Origin: Brasilonema angustatum HA4187-MV1
GTDB lineage: Bacteria > Cyanobacteriota > Cyanobacteriia > Cyanobacteriales > Nostocaceae
DNA: 64,000 nucleotides
Direction of reading: 5' to 3'
Assembly: GCA_019359695.1 (NCBI GenBank)
Contig: JAHHGV010000001.1
Location: forward strand, 248,001-312,000
In this document: piece after piece, positions 54,757 to 62,240 of the stretch
How positions within the stretch are numbered: position 1 is the first letter of the stretch
How the letters are laid out: the number at the start of each line of letters is the position of its first letter
Notes under the pieces: model-generated
Told to the model about the DNA's origin: nothing
Database searches by the model: none
Seen by the model: only the letters and a program-made list of their open reading frames with translations
Made by a program: the position numbers and the translations under genes

Positions 54757-55272
54757 ATGCAAGCAGTAGATGCATCAAAAAATCTTGCCAGCGATCCTAG
54801 GAATCGCGAAGTTGTTTTCCCTGAATTGCGTGATCCACAACGGGGCAACTTAGAAACACCGGTTAATTCTTCTCCCTTGGTTAAGTGGTTCATCAGTAAT
54901 TTGCCCGCCTATCGCCCAGGACTAACTCCATTCAGGAGAGGACTAGAAGTTGGTATGGCTCATGGTTACTGGGTTTTTGGTCCATTTGCCAAACTCGGTC
55001 CCCTGCGCGATACGCCTAATGCCAACTTAGCGGGATTACTGTCAACCTTGGGCTTCATAGTCCTTATGACTGGAGTCATATCTCTATATGCTGCTAGCAA
55101 TCCTCCTGAACCAAGCGTGACTGTTACTGCACCCAATCCTCCTAATGCTTTTAAATCTGGTGAAGGTTGGAATGGCTTTGCCAGTGCTTTGTTAATCGGT
55201 GGTATTGGTGGTGGAGTAGTCGCTTACTTTTTAACTAGTAATATCACTCTGATTCAAGGTTTGTTTGGCTAA
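54757..55272 (+). CDS. psaL: Photosystem I reaction centre subunit XI
   Basis: PsaL forms the contact between photosystem I monomers in trimers or tetramers. The 171-residue protein starts MQAVDASKNLASDPRNREVV. It has TPVNSSPLVKWFISNLPAYR, RGLEVGMAHGYWVFGPFAKL, GPLRDTPNANLAGLLSTLGF and two further hydrophobic helices (about 101-118 and 144-162). The placement directly after psaF-psaJ is the order associated with heterocyst-forming cyanobacteria and relatives, and with tetrameric photosystem I. A hairpin terminator follows. Confidence 0.97.
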   Translation: MQAVDASKNLASDPRNREVVFPELRDPQRGNLETPVNSSPLVKWFISNLPAYRPGLTPFRRGLEVGMAHGYWVFGPFAKLGPLRDTPNANLAGLLSTLGFIVLMTGVISLYAASNPPEPSVTVTAPNPPNAFKSGEGWNGFASALLIGGIGGGVVAYFLTSNITLIQGLFG

Positions 55273-55337
55273 TAAGTGTTCTGAGGCATGAGGTCATAAT
55301 ACCTCTATCAAAAAGCCGCCAGACAGATTACAAAAGA

Positions 55338-55385
55338 TAAAGGACGCAAGGAAAAGGTTTACGTAACTTTTTCTTGCGTCCTTTA
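55338..55385 (+). terminator. Hairpin terminator after psaL
   Basis: The long hairpin has the arms TAAAGGACGCAAG and CTTGCGTCCTTTA, extended by AAAAGGTT/AACTTTTT pairs around ACG-like loop bases. It lies 66 bp after the psaL stop. It probably ends the psaF-psaJ-psaL transcript and also separates it from gmk. Confidence 0.75.
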
Positions 55386-55431
55386 GTTATGACTTTACCT
55401 CCAACAGCGTCGAGGGTTTTACCAACGAGCG

Positions 55432-56031
55432 TTAACTCAGTATGGCTGCTTCTATGGAATTGAGAGCGCTTTCAAAATCGTCATTAACAATTTGAATATC
55501 AAACTCATCAGCAGCATTTATTTCTTCTTGAGCACAGCGCAGACGACGGGCGATCGCCTCGTCTGAATCCTGTGCCCGACCACGTATTCGTTTTTCTAAT
55601 TCACTTATAGAAGGCGGCAAAATGAAAATGCTGAGGGCGCTAGGATAAGAAGTCCGAATTTGTCGTGCTCCTTTTAGCTCAATTTCTAGCACAACCCTTT
55701 TGTCAGAGCGAATTTGGTTCATTACGGCTTCTCGCGGAGTGCCGTAATAATTACCAGCAAATTCTGCCCACTCTAATAATTCCCCTGTAGCAACCAATTC
55801 TTCAAACTCTCTACGGCTGACGAAATAATAGTCTTTGCCGTTCGTTTCCCCTGGACGAGGAGAACGAGTCGTCACGGATACAGAATAATGTAGTTGGGGA
55901 TGACGCTGTAAGAGCGATCGCATTAGAGTGCCTTTGCCAACTCCACTTGGACCAGTCAAGATAATTAGCTTGCCTGTTGGCGGGCATTCCTTAGTAGTAG
56001 CACCACTTTTAGTGCTTATAACTTGCATCAT
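55432..56031 (-). CDS. gmk: Guanylate kinase
   Basis: Gmk converts GMP to GDP. The 199-residue protein has the P-loop [19 protein letters not shown], the GMP-binding [37 protein letters not shown] and the lid [20 protein letters not shown]. The start is ATG 56031 or 56028. It is downstream of remA on the same strand, a widely conserved pair. Confidence 0.95.
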   Translation of the reverse strand: MMQVISTKSGATTKECPPTGKLIILTGPSGVGKGTLMRSLLQRHPQLHYSVSVTTRSPRPGETNGKDYYFVSRREFEELVATGELLEWAEFAGNYYGTPREAVMNQIRSDKRVVLEIELKGARQIRTSYPSALSIFILPPSISELEKRIRGRAQDSDEAIARRLRCAQEEINAADEFDIQIVNDDFESALNSIEAAILS

Positions 56032-56195
56032 CCGTTTAACCTGTGAATTGATTCAGTAGATACTATTCATTAGCCATGAGTCTGACGACTCCTGACTAAC
56101 GAAATTTTGTAGCCTGGGTGACATAAAACCACTGTTATTCACATGTTACTGCTGGTATGGCGCAAATAGACGTGGGACTATAGACCTACCTTTAG

Positions 56196-56465
56196 TCAAT
56201 TATCTACAGCTTGATGGTGATCACGTGTGATCACAAAGCGATTCGCTACCGTTTCCGGTTGAATCGCCGAAAGAATAACGTGACTGGAATCAGTGATGAT
56301 AACAGCCCTAGTACGGCGACCGTAAGTTGCGTCGATCAGTTGACCGCGATCGCGCGCATCGGTGATGATCCGCTTAATCGGGGCAGACTCTGGACTGACA
56401 ATGGCAACTACTCGGTTGGCAGACACGATGTTGCCAAAGCCGATGTTGATTAACTGAATGTCCAT
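56196..56465 (-). CDS. remA: RemA/DUF370-family DNA-binding regulator
   Basis: The 89-residue protein matches DUF370 (RemA), oligomeric DNA-binding proteins that regulate matrix genes in Bacillus. Signatures are [40 protein letters not shown] and [23 protein letters not shown] 56465 is chosen, since the extension to 56528 is not family-like. It lies 164 bp upstream of gmk, a context found across many phyla. Its targets in cyanobacteria are not established. Confidence 0.88.
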   Translation of the reverse strand: MDIQLINIGFGNIVSANRVVAIVSPESAPIKRIITDARDRGQLIDATYGRRTRAVIITDSSHVILSAIQPETVANRFVITRDHHQAVDN

Positions 56466-56647
56466 AAAAAAACTGACGCTAAACGCGGTGAGAGAAGCTT
56501 TTAAAGAACTATTCTTTATGTTATCCACAAAAAATAGGAGTTACAACGCTTATACTCACGTCAGTCTTCGTTTTTAAGTTCATCAATCCCTTTTTTAGCT
56601 ATTTCTGAGCGAAGAATACTAAAAATCTACCTAAAGGAATAGGCTCA

Positions 56648-56919
56648 TATAGGAATCCGGTTTGATTTGGCGAGACCAGTGCGAATGACGGCTTTCCCGA
56701 CCTAGGCATCTGGCGGAGCTAACGCGCTCCGCCAGAGCCGGCACGAGGAAAACCCTACCAAGAGCGCTGGTCTCACCGTAAGGCGTGGCCGTTCCCACTA
56801 GGGTGAATCACAAAGTAGAGACCCTTAACAGGGAGCTGTACCTAGTTTCCTGTTCCTTGTTAAGCGTTCCCTGTTAAGGGTCTCTACGAGTAATTCAGAA
56901 GTCAAACCGGATTCCTATA
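56648..56919. repeat. 272-bp nested inverted-repeat element
   Basis: The ends TATAGGAATCCGGTTTGA (56648) and its complement TCAAACCGGATTCCTATA (56902-56919) form terminal inverted repeats. Inside, GTAGAGACCCTTAACAGGG (56815) pairs with its perfect complement at 56869-56887. A hairpin of CTGGCGGAGC and GCTCCGCCAG lies at about 56709-56734. The element carries no ORF. Related ends occur at 23472 and 6189. The rest of the gap to 57157 holds no gene. Confidence 0.75.
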
Positions 56920-57157
56920 GGAATTCTATATGAATTAAAAAAATAATTGCAATTTTTGTATTTTAGCTACAATGCATTAACCCAACGCCTACAATGCTTG
57001 TAAAAGTTGGGTTGGGTTTTGCATTGTTCTAGCCAATCTACGCATCTTTGTATTTGGAAATCATTTCTGAACTCAAAGAAAATCACGTGCTAGCTATTGC
57101 CCGTGCAGTACAACTCGAAGTCACAAGGCCATATACAATTTTATAATGTTAAGTTTA

Positions 57158-57814
57158 TCAACTCAAAACTTTGAAGGAGGAGTGTATCTTTTCAAAAATA
57201 GGTATATAGTTTGAATTGTTTCTTGTGTAAAAAGTAGTAATACAAGCGGTATTGTTATCTTTATAAGGTAATAAAGTAATCATTGTTTCTGTCTCTCCAC
57301 TAGAGTACCACATCCTCATACCATTTTTACCATCCACATTAATATTTTCCTTTTTAACTAGCCTCTCTCCATTTTCTTCTGAATAGCTGAGGTTTTCAGT
57401 GAAAGTTGTTTGAATTTTTTCGGAAATAATTTGAACATCAGTTTTAATAAAATTTTGGGGAATTTTTCCTCCACCTCTTATTGCCATTTTTAGATTCGTA
57501 ATATAAGCTAATTCACTACAGCTTCTTGTGAAAAACCACCCTAGTGGATAAGAAATTGAATATACTTTGTTTTCTACATAGGTTTGAAAATTTGTGAAAA
57601 CTGAATTAATTTGAGACGCTATAACAGTAGAAGGGTTAAGTTTTCTGGTTATCTGTTGATCAGTAGAGAGTGATTGCCCTGTCGTCATTTGAGAATATGG
57701 CGTATCAAGATGCTGCTTGAGCTTTGTAGTAGCTAAAGTTTGATTAGCGAAAGTCTGAACACTTACAAGTGTAACTGTGAGCAGAAAAGTGTCTACCCAT
57801 TTAACTACTTTCAT
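57158..57814 (-). CDS. Secreted protein, PsbP-like domain possible
   Basis: The 218-residue protein has a signal peptide (about 1-30, FLLTVTLVSVQTFANQTLA). Its mature part contains NKVYSISYPLGWFFTRSC, a 'Y-x-I-x-YP-x-GW' pattern known from PsbP-type and related stress proteins. Later segments are KTDVQIISEKIQTTFTENLS and MRMWYSSGETETMITLLPYK. I cannot confirm the family. It is probably periplasmic. The gene stands alone, AT-rich, with repeats on its 3' side. Confidence 0.6.
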   Translation of the reverse strand: MKVVKWVDTFLLTVTLVSVQTFANQTLATTKLKQHLDTPYSQMTTGQSLSTDQQITRKLNPSTVIASQINSVFTNFQTYVENKVYSISYPLGWFFTRSCSELAYITNLKMAIRGGGKIPQNFIKTDVQIISEKIQTTFTENLSYSEENGERLVKKENINVDGKNGMRMWYSSGETETMITLLPYKDNNTACITTFYTRNNSNYIPIFEKIHSSFKVLS

Positions 57815-58775
57815 AATTTTTGAGCCTCAATCTTTGGGTTGAAAAAATGAATAATTGCTAATAAGATTGAATCTTTTCTTTGAATCATCAAAGCTGTTGG
57901 GTTTGCAAAATCCTAATTGGATTGTCATTAGCTTGTGACAAAGAAACGCATGACTTTGCCAGTATTCTTATCAAGACGTTCCTTATGAACTGGATAACAC
58001 TTCCACTTGCCTAGCGTTTTCAGTCATAGCTTTTAAGGAAGCGAAATCTGATGCTCTCGTCTAGAGATTTGAATAACCTGAACACTCCTCTTTACCTTGT
58101 TAGAGTGCCCAGTGAAAGTGTTGGCTAAAGTCAAGTTGAGCAGAGATTTATTTGATACTCTAAGGTGCTTTCACAATTTGTCCGTTAGTGTATTGATTTT
58201 CTTTTTGAAGAGGTTGGCTAAAAGCAAGCAAATAGTTTTTTATACAAAGTTATTTAAATAACACAACGATGACAAGTAAACGGGTATCACTTGTAAATGA
58301 CACTCTAATATCAATGCATCTATATAGATTTTTACTTTGTTATCAAGGAATAAAAAAGTAGAAAATATAACAAAAATTAGGATAAATTCAAGAGCGTACT
58401 AATCAGAGGATTCTCCCCCATCAAGTGATAAAACAATACCGTTGTTGTTAAAGATGGTTTTTGGAGATTTCAGAGGTGTAAAACTCAAGGGATGCAACGT
58501 AATATGGGAGCATCCCAATTTTGTAAAAAAGAAGGGTATGGTGTGCATCTTGATCCCTACTTTATTACCAAAGGGGGCAAGATCCCCCCACTACAAAATC
58601 AAATTAGTTTACACATTTAGGATGCTCTCCAGAAGATTGCATTAGTTATTATTCTTGTAAATTATCTTATCAGCAACCGTTCTGAACACTCTGTTTGGGT
58701 TATAAAAATCCCCCGCAAGGTAAAGCCAAACGGAGGAAAAACGACACATTCTTTGTAAAAATGGAAATAATGCGA
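57815..58775. other. Long non-coding region (960 bp)
   Basis: AT-rich DNA without a supported gene. A 67-aa frame at 58442-58645 has low-quality sequence, and the stretch GGGGGCAAGATCCCCCC (58575-58591) inside it is a GC-rich palindrome-like word. It could contain a degenerate element. Confidence 0.45.
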
Positions 58776-60689
58776 CTAACCAATAAGTTCCTTAACTTTA
58801 CTGATGATGCCTTCAGGGTCAATTCCTTGATGGGGGTACTGTTCCCATAAACCACCACATCCCTCTTTGTGAGTTCCTAAGTGAGCAAATTTTGGTGTCA
58901 GTCCACGCTCAAGTAACCAAGTACCAAAGCGGCTACCCAATCCTGTGCGGCGGTTGAAAGATTCAACAACCAATACAAACGGGGCTTTACCAACTTTTGC
59001 CAGCATTTGTTCATCAATAACGTTGAGTGTTGGCTTATTAATTAAGCCGACATCAATTCCTTGCTGTTTGAGACGTTCCACGGCGTCAACTGCGCGGTAT
59101 AGTGCTTCACCAAAGCTGATGATATAACCAGCAGTTCCTTCACGCACAACTTCATCTTTACCCGGAGTAAAGGTGTAGCCTTCGCCGTGTAAGTCTTTGC
59201 CATTGGCATCGAGAATATTCGGCGTTTTAGACCGGGTGGAGAAAATAAATCTGAGTCCCTGGTCAAAAAATACTGCTTCAACACAAGCTTTCATTTGAGC
59301 TGCGTCAGCGGGGAAATACAGTCGCGTTTCGTAGCCGTCATCTAAGCCATTATCGGCAAAGAAATTGTTTAAACCGAAGTGACAGGTATTATCCGCCATG
59401 TCATCTACGCCAGAGTGAGAGAAGTGACATAGGACGTTGGAGTAGTTCAGCCGCGCCATTGTAATTTCGGAAACGCACATCTCCAGAAATGCGCTGAAGG
59501 TGCCGAAAATACCCTGCTTACCTTTTTCCATACCGAAACCAGCAGCTGCGGAGAAATTTCCTCGCTCCATAATGCCAGAACTCACGAAGATTTCTGGGTG
59601 AGCGTCGTGAATCTTGTTCAGTCCACAGGATCCTTCCAGGTCACTATCGATACACATGACCTTTTCTTTACGCTCGGTTTCACTCAAGCGATCAAGGACG
59701 GACACCACAGCTTCGCCAAACACGGTGCGGTTGGAACCCAACTTATCGCCAGAACCGATGAAGGTATAGTTATTTTTGGGTTTTTGAATACTTTTGAGAT
59801 ATCTAACGGCTTCAGTGAGTCCGCGCTTTTCCAAGTAGGCGATCGCCTTATCAGCTGGAATCACATCATGACCATGAGTCGAACCTTCGATACCTTCAAT
59901 TCCCACAGCCATCTTGCGCTTGTTCACCAAAGCTACTGGTCCATCACTCGTCACTGCTTGACAGATACGACGATACAAATCATCCAAATCTTCGCCGTCT
60001 CCTTCATTAACGCTGAGTCCGTGACCAGCTAATGTCTTAGCGACACTAAATCCTGGTAAGTATTCCGAAGGATGTCCGGCGATTGTGACATCATTATCAT
60101 CGATAATGAGCTTGACATTAAGATTCTTGGCAACTGCTAAACGTGCTGCTTCCGCATCGTTACCTTCCTGTTGGGAACCGTCAGAGCCGAGACAGAAAAC
60201 CACCTTATTCGGATTTGCCAGTGCGACACCATTGATGTAAGGCCAAATGTGTCCCAGGCGTCCGGAACTGAACTTAACTCCTGGAGTTAAGCCGAGTTCG
60301 GGGTGTCCAGGTAGTTTTGCACCAGCTTGGCGGTAATGAACAAGTTGTTCAGCACTTAACTCACCATGCAACACAGCCATAAGGTACTGGGTAGCAACGC
60401 GGTGTCCAGCTTCATCAAAGAAAATTGGTACGAATTTATCTGGTGCCCCCCGGAATAAGGCATCGAGGATAACGACTTCTGGTACTGTATCGTAAGGACC
60501 GCCAGTATGACCGCCTACACCGCTAGCAGCTCCTGTGGCTGTGAAGAAAACAATTGCATCACGACAGAGTTGAATATTGGCTTTGAGTGTCTCCCGTTGC
60601 TCATCGCTCAGAGTTGGATTGGCAGGGTTCAGTGCTATTTGCTTATAAGCACCAAGGTTTATAGGAAACGTAGCTGTAGCAACAGTCAT
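58776..60689 (-). CDS. Transketolase-family protein, non-classical
   Basis: The 637-codon frame from ATG 60689 (MTVATATFPINLGAYKQ) encodes a thiamine-diphosphate enzyme. It has the N-terminal TPP domain (GVGGHTGGPYDTVPEVVILD, and the TPP/Mg motif from LGSDGSQQEGNDAEAARLAV to LIIDDNDV), a pyrimidine domain (MERGNFSAAAGFGMEKGKQG, FSHSGVDDMADNTCHFGLN) and a C-terminal transketolase domain (TAGYIISFGEALYRAVDAV). It differs from the Calvin-cycle transketolase, which starts near SIRFLAVDAVEKAKSGHPG in cyanobacteria. It may act on another ketose or in a special condition. The upstream extension to 60755 is rejected. Confidence 0.8.
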   Translation of the reverse strand: MTVATATFPINLGAYKQIALNPANPTLSDEQRETLKANIQLCRDAIVFFTATGAASGVGGHTGGPYDTVPEVVILDALFRGAPDKFVPIFFDEAGHRVATQYLMAVLHGELSAEQLVHYRQAGAKLPGHPELGLTPGVKFSSGRLGHIWPYINGVALANPNKVVFCLGSDGSQQEGNDAEAARLAVAKNLNVKLIIDDNDVTIAGHPSEYLPGFSVAKTLAGHGLSVNEGDGEDLDDLYRRICQAVTSDGPVALVNKRKMAVGIEGIEGSTHGHDVIPADKAIAYLEKRGLTEAVRYLKSIQKPKNNYTFIGSGDKLGSNRTVFGEAVVSVLDRLSETERKEKVMCIDSDLEGSCGLNKIHDAHPEIFVSSGIMERGNFSAAAGFGMEKGKQGIFGTFSAFLEMCVSEITMARLNYSNVLCHFSHSGVDDMADNTCHFGLNNFFADNGLDDGYETRLYFPADAAQMKACVEAVFFDQGLRFIFSTRSKTPNILDANGKDLHGEGYTFTPGKDEVVREGTAGYIISFGEALYRAVDAVERLKQQGIDVGLINKPTLNVIDEQMLAKVGKAPFVLVVESFNRRTGLGSRFGTWLLERGLTPKFAHLGTHKEGCGGLWEQYPHQGIDPEGIISKVKELIG

Positions 60690-61367
60690 GGTTGATATTC
60701 CTGTATGTAGATAAATGACACAAACAGAACCGTCTTCTTCGACGGTACACTGCAACGGTAAACTATATTGTTATGGTTGATTGCAACAAACACTTTGTGA
60801 ACACTTTTGAATGGTATGAAACGCCGCGATTCTCCAAATAAAATAACAAGTTTTATTTAAGTATAAATGCTTATGATACTTCTGGAACAAGAAAAATAAA
60901 GAAAATAAAAAATTTTCACGCTATACAGCCAAGTAGGGCATGACAAATGTTTATCTCTAAATATGCACGCTTTTGAACTTCCGTCAATTAGACTTTAGAC
61001 GTGAATTAAAAATTTATGATAAAGATTTTTGCTCATAAAGATAAAAGCTTCATGAAGTTAGAAATAAATTGACATTTTCGGTAGAAAAAGGTGCAAATAA
61101 TATTTAAGGTGCATACTTTCAAAAAACAACTTCAGCTTTTAAAGCTTCATCAGAGTAAGAGCAAAGAGTGTTAAAAGTTCTTTGACAGTATCAAGCGAGA
61201 AAATTAAAAAACTTGCTTGCCTAGAGTAAATCGACTGAATAACGGGTGTCTACCAAAAGCTAAGCAACTCATGCTTCTTGATCGCTGAAATACTAATGCA
61301 ACGTACAGGTGCTTAGTGTTGTGTAAGTCAAGTATCTGCAGCAAACCCGTAATCACAAGAATTTACT
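60690..61367. other. Non-coding region upstream of the transketolase-like gene
   Basis: About 680 bp of AT-rich DNA. It should include promoters for the divergent genes on both sides. No ORF or RNA gene was recognised. Confidence 0.45.
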
Positions 61368-61622
61368 ATGTACAGCCAAATGCTTCAGGCTTTCACTAGA
61401 AATACCCCAATGTTGAGTGAGTCTCAACTAGTAAAGGTTCCTTTGCTGATTAAAGGCATGACACCAAAAGCCGAGATGATTGTCTTGAACACTACACACA
61501 ATAAAAACGCACAAGTTGCTAAAGTGTTCATTCCACATTTCAATCTTTCTGGTGTCTCTATTTCCCATCAACAACTAAAAACTCAGCAATTAGGGACAGC
61601 GAAATTCAACAAACAAATCTGA
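61368..61622 (+). CDS. Hypothetical 84-residue protein
   Basis: The frame reads as a small soluble protein, with QLVKVPLLIKGMTPKAEMIV and AQVAKVFIPHFNLSGVSISH as the most ordered parts. It has normal codon use and an ATG start, but no clear ribosome-binding site. I recognise no family. It may be a lineage-specific small gene. Confidence 0.45.
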   Translation: MYSQMLQAFTRNTPMLSESQLVKVPLLIKGMTPKAEMIVLNTTHNKNAQVAKVFIPHFNLSGVSISHQQLKTQQLGTAKFNKQI

Positions 61623-62240
61623 AATAAAAACCACTCTGCCTCTTAAACCAGTGAACAGTGAACAGTGAGTCCAGTGCTGCAGGAGGGTTTCCCTCCGTAG
61701 GCATCTGGCGAACCCGAAGGGTGAACAGTGACCAGTACCAGCGGCAGTGAACAAGGGGTGGACTCGTCCGTTTCCTAGCCTGATAACTGATAACTGATAA
61801 CTGTTAACTGTTAACAAGAGTAGGCAAGAGTTTCAATATCAGAGGCAAGTACCAGACTCTATGGTAACTCTGTTCGTGCTAAGGGTGACTAGATCCACCC
61901 TTGAGCAACGCTCTTGCTTGAGTTAACTAGAGTCAAGAGCGCAACTATCGGTAATGACATAATCAGCGCGTCTATATGAGGTGCAACTCATATGATCATG
62001 CCTATCAGGTCATGGTCAGAAGGTTGTTGTCTATCGGAACATATCAAGGACCGATAGGTGTTTTACCTACATCTGGATCACTTTGTCATTGTTCATAAGT
62101 TATTTGTGGGGATTTACGCACGCGCTACTAAAAACAGTGGGTTGCGATTGCTTCCCAGAGGTTGCAATGACTATGGTTACGTTGTTCGTGCGTAAGTCCT
62201 GATTTGGTCAAGACAAACAACAAACAAGGATTGATAGAAC
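61623..62240. repeat. Gap with tandem GATAACT/GTTAACT and interspersed repeats
   Basis: The tandem words CTGATAACTGATAACTG and TGTTAACTGTTAAC lie at about 61781-61815. GTGAACAGTGAACAGTGA lies at about 61650. The GC-rich module GTAGGCATCTGGCGAACC (about 61697) matches modules near 37480 and 56704. The right part (61850-62240) includes ACGCTCTTGC and a near-inverted AAGAGCGC. No gene was seen. Confidence 0.5.

Noticed and set aside
58442-58645. 67-aa ORF in the long gap
   Set aside because: No conserved features. It includes a GC-rich palindromic word that suggests a repeat relic.
61590-61817. 75-aa minus-strand ORF
   Set aside because: Covers simple GTGAACA and GATAACT repeats, with no protein-like character.
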